Below the pieces are notes generated by a model, which had not been told where the DNA came from, searched no databases, and saw nothing but the letters and a program-made list of their open reading frames with translations. A DNA stretch of 24,419 nt from the NCBI GenBank assembly GCA_910585685.1, contig CAJUEO010000001.1:1-24419 (forward strand), given 5' to 3'. A program made the translations under genes and the position numbers. Each line of letters starts with the position of its first letter. Within the stretch, counting starts at the first letter, position 1. This document shows, in pieces, positions 13,258-21,507 of the stretch. This DNA comes from an uncultured Christensenella sp. Lineage in GTDB: Bacteria; Bacillota; Clostridia; Christensenellales; Borkfalkiaceae.

Positions 13258-13286
13258 TTGAATTTTTAATTGAAATATGGTAAAAT
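13258..13286 (+). promoter_or_regulatory. Promoter of the membrane XRE - gltX operon, leaderless
   Basis: TTGAAT (13258-13263), a 17-bp spacer and TAAAAT (13281-13286) stand 6 nt before ATG 13293. Confidence 0.7.
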
Positions 13287-13292
13287 GCAGGT

Positions 13293-13940
13293 ATGGATGA
13301 TATAAAGGCAACAATCTCGAAAAACATAACTGAGCTGCGTATGCAGGCGCATTTAACGCAGTTGCAGCTTGCGGAGATGTTAAACTATTCCGACAAAGCC
13401 GTTTCCAAATGGGAACGGGGAGAGGCTATTCCCGATATAAGGGTGCTCGTTCGCATTGCCGAAATTTTCGGCGTTACTTTGGACGATATAGTTAAAAACA
13501 AGAACGTTGCTCCCAGCATTTTACCCAAAAAGAAGCTGGGCGGCAAGCGCGTTTTCATTGTCGCGCTTTCGTCGGTGTTTGTGTGGTTTATAGCGACGGG
13601 GCTGTTTGGCTTGTTCTTTTTTATTCCTACCACCGCGCCTTACGCATATCTGACGTTTGTGGTTGCGCCGCTCGCTATGTCTATAGTTTTACTTGTGTTT
13701 TCGGCTATGTGGGGCAACAGATTGACTAACGCCGCGTCAAGCTCGCTTATTTTGTGGTCTTGCGTGGTTATTTTCCACGTCTTTGTGGTTACTTTTTCCG
13801 ACTTTCTTAAAATAGAATTTTTATATATTGTTGCGGCTGTTTTTGAGCTTTTGATAATTATGTGGTTTACTTACAGGTGGTACGCCGCTAAAAAAGATAA
13901 AAAACACAGGCAAGAAATTGACGGGAGTGAAGAAAAATGA
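13293..13940 (+). CDS. Membrane-anchored XRE-family transcription regulator
   Basis: A 215-residue protein. Residues 7-62 are a Cro/C1-type helix-turn-helix (ISKNITELRMQAHLTQLQLA, then KAVSKWERGEAIPDI). After a basic linker (PKKKLGGKR) come four hydrophobic segments at about 86-110, 115-138, 146-168 and 173-194, and a charged C-terminal tail. Such one-component membrane regulators may sense a membrane signal directly and act on nearby promoters. The phased CTCTAC sites just upstream are its best candidate targets. Its stop overlaps the gltX start (ATGA). What it has to do with tRNA charging or with the downstream ABC transporter is not clear from sequence. Confidence 0.85.
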   Translation: MDDIKATISKNITELRMQAHLTQLQLAEMLNYSDKAVSKWERGEAIPDIRVLVRIAEIFGVTLDDIVKNKNVAPSILPKKKLGGKRVFIVALSSVFVWFIATGLFGLFFFIPTTAPYAYLTFVVAPLAMSIVLLVFSAMWGNRLTNAASSSLILWSCVVIFHVFVVTFSDFLKIEFLYIVAAVFELLIIMWFTYRWYAAKKDKKHRQEIDGSEEK

Positions 13941-15586
13941 ATTTGAAAGAACTTGCAAAAAGGCTTATACCCGACGAAAATCTTTTGGAACCCGAAGAGT
14001 ATGAAAGCATCTATCCTCAAAGGCAATTGCCCAAGGGCGCGCAGGTAACGCGCCTTGCCCCTTCCCCCACGGGATTTATTCATCTCGGAAACCTTTATTC
14101 CGCGCTTGCGGACGAGAGATGCGCACATACTACGGGGGGAATCTTCTATCTTCGCATAGAGGACACCGACGAAAAGCGCAAGGTGGAGGGCGCTGTAGAG
14201 AGCGTTATACGCTCGTTAAAGTACTTCGGCATAAAGTTTGACGAGGGCGCGGAAATAGAGAGCCCTTTGAACAAATACGGTCCCTACTACCAGCGCGCTC
14301 GCGCTCAAATTTACCGCAGCTTTGTTAAAAGGCTTATAGAACAGGGACTTGCATATCCTTGTTTCTGCACCGCGGAAGAGCTGGACGAAGTGCGTGAAAA
14401 ACAGACGCAAAGCAAGGAAACTACGGGATATTACGGGGTGTACGCAAAATGCCGCAACCTTTCCGAGCAGGAAATATATAAAAACCTCGACGAGGGGAAG
14501 CCCTTTGTAATACGCCTCAAATCCTCTGGCAATATCGAAAATAAGATAACCTTCCGCGACGCGATAAAGGGAGATATAACTGTAACCGAAAACGATCAGG
14601 ACGTTGTAATATTAAAGTCTGACGGCATACCGACGTATCACTTCGCGCACGCCATTGACGACCATTTTATGCGCACCACGCTTGTCATACGCGGAGAGGA
14701 GTGGCTTTCCAGCCTGCCTATCCATATCGAGCTGCACAAGGTGCTGGGTTTCAGACAGCCGACGTACGCGCATACCTGTTCGCTTATGAAGATGGACGGG
14801 GAAACAAAGAGAAAGCTTTCAAAGCGCAAAGACCCCGAACTATCCCTCGACTATTACCGTAAAGCAGGGTATTTCCCCTTGGCGGTAGTCAAGTATCTTA
14901 TGACCGTTTTAAACTCCAATTTCGAGGAGTGGGCGCTCAAAAATCCCGACGGGGATTACAGAGACTTCAAGTTCAAAATAGACAAAATGGGCAAGAGCGG
15001 CGCGCTTTTCGACCTTGACAAGCTCAACGACGTTTCCAAAACGGAAATATCCAAACTTTCCCCCGAGGCTTGCTATGACTTTTTAAAGGAATGGGTCGAC
15101 GAGTTCGGCACGGACGCGGACAGAACGCATTTTAATGACCGCGAATATATTTTAAAGATACTCAATTTAATAATGGGCACGGGCGGCAAAAAGCGCAGAA
15201 AGGACATTGAACGTGCCGAGCAGGGCGTAAGGCTTTTTGATTATTTCTTTGACGACACCTTCAAGCCCGAGTACGCTTACAGGTTCGACGGTCAGACGGT
15301 TACGGCTGTATTGGACGGCTTTGCAAAGGTTTACGACCCTGCCGACGATAATTCGACGTGGTTTTCTAAATTGAAAGAGGTTGCAAAGGCAGTAGGCTTT
15401 GCCGCCGAAATGAGCGAGTACAAGGCTGACCCCACGGCATTTAAAGGCAACGTTTCGGACGCGGCTGAAATTTTGAGAATTGCCGTTGTCGGAAGCCCCA
15501 ATTCCCCCGACCTATGCACGATTATGGGTATTTTGGGCAAAGAGCGCGCACTTAAACGCCTTACCGACGCTAAAAAAGCAATTTAA
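13937..15586 (+). CDS. gltX: Glutamyl-tRNA synthetase
   Basis: A 549-residue class I aminoacyl-tRNA synthetase that charges tRNA-Glu. RLAPSPTGFIHLGNLYSA contains the HIGH-type motif (HLGN, residues 49-52), YLRIEDTD follows, and KRKLSKRKD (291-299) is the KMSKS-type loop. The C-terminal half is the helical anticodon-binding region. The N-terminus has about 35 residues more than E. coli GltX before the APSPTG strand. The ATG at 13937 overlaps the upstream stop by 4 nt, so this start is well supported and the extension is probably real. Whether it is discriminating or also charges tRNA-Gln cannot be read directly. Confidence 0.93.
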   Translation: MNLKELAKRLIPDENLLEPEEYESIYPQRQLPKGAQVTRLAPSPTGFIHLGNLYSALADERCAHTTGGIFYLRIEDTDEKRKVEGAVESVIRSLKYFGIKFDEGAEIESPLNKYGPYYQRARAQIYRSFVKRLIEQGLAYPCFCTAEELDEVREKQTQSKETTGYYGVYAKCRNLSEQEIYKNLDEGKPFVIRLKSSGNIENKITFRDAIKGDITVTENDQDVVILKSDGIPTYHFAHAIDDHFMRTTLVIRGEEWLSSLPIHIELHKVLGFRQPTYAHTCSLMKMDGETKRKLSKRKDPELSLDYYRKAGYFPLAVVKYLMTVLNSNFEEWALKNPDGDYRDFKFKIDKMGKSGALFDLDKLNDVSKTEISKLSPEACYDFLKEWVDEFGTDADRTHFNDREYILKILNLIMGTGGKKRRKDIERAEQGVRLFDYFFDDTFKPEYAYRFDGQTVTAVLDGFAKVYDPADDNSTWFSKLKEVAKAVGFAAEMSEYKADPTAFKGNVSDAAEILRIAVVGSPNSPDLCTIMGILGKERALKRLTDAKKAI

Positions 15587-15598
15587 AGGAAGTTTGCT

Positions 15599-18424
15599 AT
15601 GTTACAATTGATTGATATTAAAAAAGATTATCCCGTTGCCGGCGGAGTAGTTCACGCCCTTAACGGCGTAAGTATAAAATTCCGTAAAAACGAGTTTGTT
15701 TCAATACTCGGCGCTTCGGGTTGCGGCAAGACCACGCTTTTGAATATTATAGGAGGACTTGACAATTACACTTCGGGTGATTTGATTATCGAGGGCAAGT
15801 CCACAAAGGAATATAAGGACGGGGATTGGGATACATACCGCAACCACTCGATAGGCTTTATATTTCAAAGTTATCATTTGATACCTCACCAGACAATACT
15901 TCAAAACGTAGAACTTGCGCTTATAATTTCGGGCGTCGACAAGGAAGAGCGCAGAAGGCGCGCCATAGAGGCGCTTGAAAAGGTGGGCTTGGGTGACAAA
16001 ATAAACAACCGCCCCAACCAGCTGTCCGGCGGACAGGCGCAGAGGGTTGCAATTGCCCGTGCGCTTATAAACGACCCCGAAATAGTGCTTGCCGACGAGC
16101 CTACGGGCGCGCTCGATTCCAAGACGAGCGTTCAGATAATGGAGCTTTTAAAGGAAATTTCCAAAGACAGGCTCGTAATAATGGTAACGCACAACCCCGA
16201 ACTTGCCGAACAGTATTCAACGCGTATAATAAGACTTTTGGACGGAGCCGTTATAGACGACACAATGCCTTACGACGGAGAAGGTGTTGAAAAGCAGCCT
16301 GCGGTTGAACAAACGCAGGAGGACGAAGCAAAGACAAACAAGGGTAAGAAGAAAAAGACTTCGATGTCCATAGGTATGGCTACGTCGCTGTCGCTTAAAA
16401 ACCTGCTTTCAAAGGGCAAGCGCACGGCTATGGTGTCGGTTGCCGGCAGTATAGGCATTATCGGCGTTTCAATGGTGCTTGCAATTTCTTCGGGCGTGCA
16501 GGGCTATATTGCCACAATGGAGGACGACCTGCTTTCGGGCTATCCCCTCGCGGTTACGCAAACCGCCATCGATTATGCCGCGCTTATGGACTTTGCCAAC
16601 TCCGCCAACGTCAAGGTGGAAATTGACAGACTTGACGACAAGGTATATGTAGATTCACTGTTGGAAACGCTTATGGACTTTTCGGGTTCGATGACTACCA
16701 ACAACATAACGCCGGAATATTTCAGCTTTGTCGAGGCTATGCCGAAAGAATATTACAATGCGTTAAAGCTGGGTTACGAGTTCAATATGTCCAACTATAT
16801 CTATACCGATTTTTCGGTGGATGGCACGGCGGAACACACGCAAAACGTTTCGGTAACGGCAATACGGGCAAAGTACACCTCCGTTCTCGAAACGCAGGAA
16901 GCCTATGCGCAGTACGCTTCAATGATAACCACGCTCGACTCTTTCGATGAAATCCCCGATAATTACTCGTATATTCTCTCGCAGTACGACATAATTGCAA
17001 GCGATTTGGGTAAGACGGAAAAGTTTACCGAAGAGGAGTTAAAGAACATATTCGAAAGCAAGGACAGCCTTATTATGGTTGTCAACGACAACGGGTTTTC
17101 CGATTTGAACTTCGGTCAGTACGGATATATGACGGAAGACGAGTTTTTGAATTTCGCTTACAAAGCCGCAGGAGAGGAGTACGACCAATCTGTAATCGAT
17201 AAGTTTAACGGTAAAGTCGAAAACGGCAGCTACGTCGACGGACTTGAAGGAACTCCGTTCTCGTTCTTCATAGGAGAGGACGCACATTCCTTTAAATGGT
17301 ATCCCAACGACACTGTTTTTGTCGAGGGCGGTGACGAGATATTTACAGTCGATTATCAGGGCAGACCCATACCCATGACCGCCGCGTATAAATATCTTGC
17401 AAACTCGGCTAAATTTGCCTCCGACAGGGACGCAAGTTGCGACGTGGATTTGAAAGTAAAAGTTATACTGCAAAAGAAAGAAAACATTTCATACGGCTGT
17501 CTGCAATCGGGACTGTACTACACCAACGCTTTGACTGAACATACGCTTGAAAACGGTCTGGACAGCAATATTGCAAAATATATAAACGACCTTGAAGTTG
17601 AGGAAGGCGCGGAAAAGGAACTTAGTTGGCTGCCGTTCAAGTACGATTATTCATATTACGTCGACGGACAATTGCAGACGGTGGAAAACTCGGTCAGCTA
17701 CATTTTCCAGAACCCCTCGAAATTCAGTATGGTAGGCGGCGGAAATCAAACGGACCTGTTGAAGGTAAACGCCTCTATGGTTGCAGGTGACAGCCTGCCT
17801 TCGGGTTTCTACATTTATCCCGTCAACTTTGAAAGTAAAGATTTGGTTACAAACTACCTCGACAGGTGGAACGAAGTTGCCGAACGTGACGGCGGCGGAG
17901 AATTTGTGTTTACCGATAAGGACGGCAACGAAGTAAAAGTCACGCTTGAAGAAGCGGATAAAATTCAATATACGGACACCGTAGGGCTTATAATTTCAAT
18001 GGTGAATACCATGATTGAAATGGTAACTATAGCGCTTGTTGCGTTTACCGCGCTCTCGCTTGTCGTATCTACCGTAATGGTCGGAATTATAACTTACGTT
18101 TCGGTAGTCGAAAGAATAAAGGAGATAGGCATTTTGCGCGCAGTCGGTGCAAGGAAAAAGGACATAAAGCGGCTGTTCAATGCAGAAACCTTCTTAATAG
18201 GTCTTGCAGCCGGACTTGTCGGCATAGCGGTAACGTATATAATTTCTTTAATTCTGAATTTGATTATAGGCTCGCTGTTCGGTATATTTACGATTGCCGC
18301 CCTGCCGTGGTACTCGGCAATTATAATGGTTGTAATAAGCGTTGTGCTTACGCTCATTTCGGGATTAATTCCTGCCTCGGCAGCAGCGAAAAAGGACCCC
18401 GTGGTGGCTTTGAGAACCGAATAA
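15599..18424 (+). CDS. MacB/FtsX-type ABC transporter, ATPase and permease fused
   Basis: A 941-residue protein. The N-terminal ATPase has Walker A GASGCGKTT (38-46), signature LSGGQAQR (142-149), Walker B EIVLADE (161-167) and the switch His in VTHNP. After a charged linker (about 225-258) comes the permease: TM1 at about 279-300, a large extracellular domain of roughly 490 residues (about 301-790), then three more segments at about 795-830, 864-892 and 907-928, with the FtsX-like ERIKEIGILRAVGA between the second and third. Domain order and four-TM topology fit MacB-type mechanotransmission pumps, used for peptide export or antibiotic resistance. The substrate is unknown. Strong AAAGGAAG precedes ATG 15599, 12 nt after gltX. 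Confidence 0.92.
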   Translation: MLQLIDIKKDYPVAGGVVHALNGVSIKFRKNEFVSILGASGCGKTTLLNIIGGLDNYTSGDLIIEGKSTKEYKDGDWDTYRNHSIGFIFQSYHLIPHQTILQNVELALIISGVDKEERRRRAIEALEKVGLGDKINNRPNQLSGGQAQRVAIARALINDPEIVLADEPTGALDSKTSVQIMELLKEISKDRLVIMVTHNPELAEQYSTRIIRLLDGAVIDDTMPYDGEGVEKQPAVEQTQEDEAKTNKGKKKKTSMSIGMATSLSLKNLLSKGKRTAMVSVAGSIGIIGVSMVLAISSGVQGYIATMEDDLLSGYPLAVTQTAIDYAALMDFANSANVKVEIDRLDDKVYVDSLLETLMDFSGSMTTNNITPEYFSFVEAMPKEYYNALKLGYEFNMSNYIYTDFSVDGTAEHTQNVSVTAIRAKYTSVLETQEAYAQYASMITTLDSFDEIPDNYSYILSQYDIIASDLGKTEKFTEEELKNIFESKDSLIMVVNDNGFSDLNFGQYGYMTEDEFLNFAYKAAGEEYDQSVIDKFNGKVENGSYVDGLEGTPFSFFIGEDAHSFKWYPNDTVFVEGGDEIFTVDYQGRPIPMTAAYKYLANSAKFASDRDASCDVDLKVKVILQKKENISYGCLQSGLYYTNALTEHTLENGLDSNIAKYINDLEVEEGAEKELSWLPFKYDYSYYVDGQLQTVENSVSYIFQNPSKFSMVGGGNQTDLLKVNASMVAGDSLPSGFYIYPVNFESKDLVTNYLDRWNEVAERDGGGEFVFTDKDGNEVKVTLEEADKIQYTDTVGLIISMVNTMIEMVTIALVAFTALSLVVSTVMVGIITYVSVVERIKEIGILRAVGARKKDIKRLFNAETFLIGLAAGLVGIAVTYIISLILNLIIGSLFGIFTIAALPWYSAIIMVVISVVLTLISGLIPASAAAKKDPVVALRTE

Positions 18425-18467
18425 AAAAGTAAGCGCTAATGCGCGCATGAAATATTAGGAGGTTATT

Positions 18468-19007
18468 ATGAACATCTGGCACGATATCAGTAAAGAGAGA
18501 ATTACCGAAAACCAATTCGAGTCCCTGATAGAGATACCGAAGGGCTGTAAAGCCAAGTACGAGCTTGATAAGGAAACGGGGCTTTTGCGCCTTGACAGAA
18601 TGCTGTACACTTCTACGGTGTACCCGTCTAACTACGGCTTTATTCCCAGAACGCTTGCCGACGACGGTGACCCGTTGGACGTGCTTGTGCTTTGCGAGGG
18701 TGCAATTTATCCTATGACGCTTGTGACGTGCAGACCCATCGGCGTAATTAAAATGGTGGACAGCGGCGATTTGGACGAAAAAATTATAGCTGTAGCGGTC
18801 AACGACCCCAACTATAAACATATCTACGACATAAAGGAATTGCCCAAACACGTCTATGAAGAGATGATGCATTTCTTTGAAGTTTATAAAATGCTCGAAC
18901 ATAAGACGACGACCGTAAAGGAAATTTGTCACATGTACGAAGCTATAGAAATTGTCAGAAAATGTATGAAAAACTACGACGAGAGGTTCCCGGACGGACA
19001 AGCGTAA
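18468..19007 (+). CDS. ppa: Inorganic pyrophosphatase, family I
   Basis: A 179-residue soluble Mg-dependent enzyme that hydrolyses pyrophosphate to phosphate. The signature DDGDPLDVLV (about 65-74) carries the three metal-binding Asp, and DSGDLDEKII supplies further active-site Asp and Lys residues. STVYPSNYGFIP matches the conserved EIPKG...YPxNYG core. The length is normal for bacterial family I. AGGAGG lies just upstream of ATG 18468. It is 43 nt after the ABC transporter gene with no terminator between, so it may share the gltX transcript. Pyrophosphate removal pulls tRNA charging forward, which would suit that grouping. Confidence 0.93.
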   Translation: MNIWHDISKERITENQFESLIEIPKGCKAKYELDKETGLLRLDRMLYTSTVYPSNYGFIPRTLADDGDPLDVLVLCEGAIYPMTLVTCRPIGVIKMVDSGDLDEKIIAVAVNDPNYKHIYDIKELPKHVYEEMMHFFEVYKMLEHKTTTVKEICHMYEAIEIVRKCMKNYDERFPDGQA

Positions 19008-19056
19008 AAATATTTAAACTTTTTTGTTTTTTAAGTAATATTTTATCGATAAAACA

Positions 19057-19085
19057 TTGACATAGATTTTTGGGTGTGTTAGAAT
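19057..19085 (+). promoter_or_regulatory. Promoter of the FMN-binding lipoprotein gene
   Basis: TTGACA (19057-19062), a 17-bp spacer and TAGAAT (19080-19085) are visible. The leader of about 24 nt contains GAGGT, so this gene has ordinary Shine-Dalgarno initiation. Confidence 0.85.
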
Positions 19086-19115
19086 ATAGGCAACAAAAAC
19101 AAAGAGGTATTAAAA

Positions 19116-20264
19116 ATGAAGAAACTTGCTAAAACATTAGCTTTATGCGCAGTAGCTGCAACATTGTCCGTCGGTGCTGTTGCTTTTGCCGGTTGCGATA
19201 ACGGAGAAAATGACAAAAAGGAAAGCACCGGTGCGTCATACGCAATGGTTCACACTGCCGGAAAATACATCGGCTATTCGACGGTTACTTTAAAGGGTGA
19301 CGAAATAAAGGACGTTACTTTGACTGAAGTATGTTTGCCCGACAGCGTTACTTATACTGTCGGCGAGGGTAACGACGCAGTTAAAACGAAATATGCAAAA
19401 GTAACTTACGGCAACGTAACTATGCTTTGGGATGCAGAAGCAAATGCTTACAAAGTAGGCGACAAGGTTGTAAAGGAATACTTTGCTTCCGAAGAAAATT
19501 GCAGGCTCTATTACGAAGCTGCAATCGGCAACAAAATTTCCGCTTATGAAACAGTAGACGGCGAGGCAAAGACTAACGTTATGACTAAGGCTACCCTTTC
19601 CAAGGAAGAAAACGGTTATTGGAATGAAGCTAAAGGTTCCAAGCTTGAAGCTGTTGACGGTTCTTGGTGGAAAGCAAACCGCGATGCAACTGTTAAATAT
19701 GTAAAGGAACACGGCGTAGCTAACCTTTTGAAACTTGAAAGAAATTCCGATAACTATTGGATGGACGGAGATGTTTCTACAGGTGCAACCTGGTTGGATA
19801 TGAGTTCTGCAAACGGCGCTACAAGTTCGGGTGCAACGACTTATGCTCAGCTTATTATCGACGCTTATAACTATGCAAAGAGCGTAGTTGTAGAAGGCGA
19901 GTATCACTATGAAAACATTTATAATAAAGAAGCTCCTCATTACGGTATCAAAGTAAGAGTAACCGTTAAGGACAACAAAATTCTTAAAGTTGAAAGAGTA
20001 GCAAGCGACTACGTCGAAGTTTCGGCTGCAGGCGGAAAGTGGACTGCAGAAAACATTGCTAACTGGCACAACAATCTCTCCGATTTGTTGGCAAAATACG
20101 AGGGCAAGACTGTTGACGCCGTTAAGGCTTTGACGGGCACCATTCAGGGCATTGACAAAGCTGAAAAAAATGAGCTTTCCGATTCCAACTTGGTTATTAC
20201 GGACGCAACTCAGGGCTGCGTAAGAGTTCTTAAAGCAGTTCAGAACGCACTTGGAAATCTTTAA
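19116..20264 (+). CDS. Extracytoplasmic FMN-binding lipoprotein with two FMN_bind-like domains
   Basis: A 382-residue exported lipoprotein. The signal peptide MKKLAKTLALCAVAAT ends at a lipobox FAGC with lipidated Cys27. Domain 1 (about 43-245) begins GKYIGYSTVTLKGDEIKDVT, the usual opening of an FMN_bind fold, and closes with STGAT (221-225) and SSGATTYAQ (237-245). These are candidate flavinylation sites, with Thr241 the better placed. Domain 2 (about 262-382) repeats the pattern (HYGIKVRVTVKDNKILKVE), but its acceptor motif reads TDATQGC (362-368), with Gly replaced by Asp. The layout resembles PplA, the two-FMN lipoprotein of Listeria extracellular electron transfer. The ApbE enzyme that would attach the FMN is encoded next. 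Function in electron transfer is inferred. Confidence 0.8.
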   Translation: MKKLAKTLALCAVAATLSVGAVAFAGCDNGENDKKESTGASYAMVHTAGKYIGYSTVTLKGDEIKDVTLTEVCLPDSVTYTVGEGNDAVKTKYAKVTYGNVTMLWDAEANAYKVGDKVVKEYFASEENCRLYYEAAIGNKISAYETVDGEAKTNVMTKATLSKEENGYWNEAKGSKLEAVDGSWWKANRDATVKYVKEHGVANLLKLERNSDNYWMDGDVSTGATWLDMSSANGATSSGATTYAQLIIDAYNYAKSVVVEGEYHYENIYNKEAPHYGIKVRVTVKDNKILKVERVASDYVEVSAAGGKWTAENIANWHNNLSDLLAKYEGKTVDAVKALTGTIQGIDKAEKNELSDSNLVITDATQGCVRVLKAVQNALGNL

Positions 20265-20277
20265 TTTTTAAATTTGA

Positions 20278-20308
20278 AACACCCGCCTGCACAGGTGGGT
20301 GTTTTTAT
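20278..20308 (+). terminator. Terminator of the FMN-binding lipoprotein gene
   Basis: AACACCCGCC (20278-20287) pairs with GGTGGGTGTT (20294-20303), with one G-U pair and a 6-nt loop, followed by a T-run. It separates the lipoprotein from apbE, whose promoter overlaps its end. Confidence 0.8.
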
Positions 20309-20337
20309 TTGCTTTTATTTTGATAAAAATATATAAT
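20309..20337 (+). promoter_or_regulatory. Promoter of apbE, leaderless
   Basis: TTGCTT (20309-20314), a 17-bp spacer and a perfect TATAAT (20332-20337) lie 6 nt before ATG 20344. No Shine-Dalgarno site is present. Confidence 0.7.
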
Positions 20338-20343
20338 ATAGCT

Positions 20344-21507
20344 ATGAATAAAAAAATTAAGTCGGCGTGTGCCGTTGTTTCTGTCATAGCCGCACTTTCG
20401 GCAGCGCTTTCTACGGGCTGTAAGCCCGACGGTGTGGAAATAAAGTTGCGTTCACCGTACTTCTTTTCAATGGGTACCGACGCTTTTTGCAACCTGCCCA
20501 AGGACGTTACGGAAAGCCGAGTTGAGGACTGCAACGACCTTCTAAACGAAATCGAAGGTCTTTTGTTGGAGTTGGATTATTCTTTGAACACAACAAACTC
20601 CAACTCGTACGTCTACAAATTCAATGCGGCTGGGGCGGGCTCGATTGTAGAGCTTGATAAGGCGGCGTACGAGGTGTTTGCGCTTGCGAAAAGTATGTAC
20701 GAGCTTACGGACGGATACTACAATCCGTCGGTCTATTACAGTGTACAAGCTTACGGTTTCGGCGGCGCTCTCTCTCATCCCGAGGTTGCGGACGAGTTGC
20801 CCTCGGACGAACTCATAGAGAAATATAAGACACTTTCCTGTTTCGGGGAGGTGCGGCTGTTTGAAGAGGAAGGCAAGTATTATGCCGCAAAGCCCGAAGT
20901 CAGCGTGCAAATAGACGGCGTTGAGTACGCTATGAAGGTCGATATGGGCGGCATAGGCAAGGGCTACGCCGTCGATTTGGTGAACGAACTTTTAGAAGAA
21001 TATGATATGGAATACGGCTATTTCGTTTTCGGCGGCAGCAGTATTGCGTTTAAAAAATTCAAGGGCAACGATTCGGGGGACTATACTCTCGGACTGTCAA
21101 ACCCTCGCGGTTCGGGAAACGTATTGTCGACTTCAGTACAAAATTTATGCACGTCGACAAGCGGTGACAACGTTCAGTATTATATGATAGACGGCGTGAG
21201 GTATTCGCACGTTATGGACCCGTTTACCTGCAAACCCATTCAAACGGGCGTTATGAGCGCGCTTATATTCGGCGGCAGCGCGGCTGAAAACGACGCTTTG
21301 TCGACTTCGGTTATGGCTATGGGCAAAGAGCGCGCAGTTGAGTTTATAAACGAAAAACTGTCCGAAAGAAAAGTTGTATTTTTGTATGACGGCGGAGAGG
21401 GGTATCAACTTGTAACCAACCTTGCAGAGGGGCAATATAAGTTGCTTTCCGAAGACTACACTGTCGTCAGCGAAGTTAAAGACGGAAAAATAGTTTTGGG
21501 GAACTGA
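20344..21507 (+). CDS. apbE: FAD:protein FMN transferase ApbE, lipoprotein form
   Basis: A 387-residue enzyme that moves FMN from FAD onto a Thr of target proteins. I chose ATG 20344 because it starts the signal peptide MNKKIKSACAVVSVIAALSA and matches the promoter; an upstream in-frame ATG at 20299 lies in the terminator. The lipobox LSTGC places the lipidated Cys at 26, so it acts outside the membrane. GGIGKGYAVD (about 200-210) and HVMDPFTCKP (289-298) form the FAD-binding site, and DALSTS (317-322) holds metal-binding residues. The usual TGxP after HxxDP reads TCKP here. Likely substrates are the lipoprotein encoded upstream and the Rnf subunits encoded downstream. The stop shares one base with the next start (TGATG). 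Confidence 0.93.
   Translation: MNKKIKSACAVVSVIAALSAALSTGCKPDGVEIKLRSPYFFSMGTDAFCNLPKDVTESRVEDCNDLLNEIEGLLLELDYSLNTTNSNSYVYKFNAAGAGSIVELDKAAYEVFALAKSMYELTDGYYNPSVYYSVQAYGFGGALSHPEVADELPSDELIEKYKTLSCFGEVRLFEEEGKYYAAKPEVSVQIDGVEYAMKVDMGGIGKGYAVDLVNELLEEYDMEYGYFVFGGSSIAFKKFKGNDSGDYTLGLSNPRGSGNVLSTSVQNLCTSTSGDNVQYYMIDGVRYSHVMDPFTCKPIQTGVMSALIFGGSAAENDALSTSVMAMGKERAVEFINEKLSERKVVFLYDGGEGYQLVTNLAEGQYKLLSEDYTVVSEVKDGKIVLGN

Noticed and set aside
18354..19001. 215-codon frame opposite ppa, and 259-codon frame at 19290-20069 opposite the FMN lipoprotein gene
   Set aside because: Both are mirror frames of recognisable genes, with Phe/His/Arg-rich sequence and no support.
19008..19056. AT-only inverted repeat as a ppa terminator
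   Set aside because: The arms are made only of A and T with a long loop, too weak to call.
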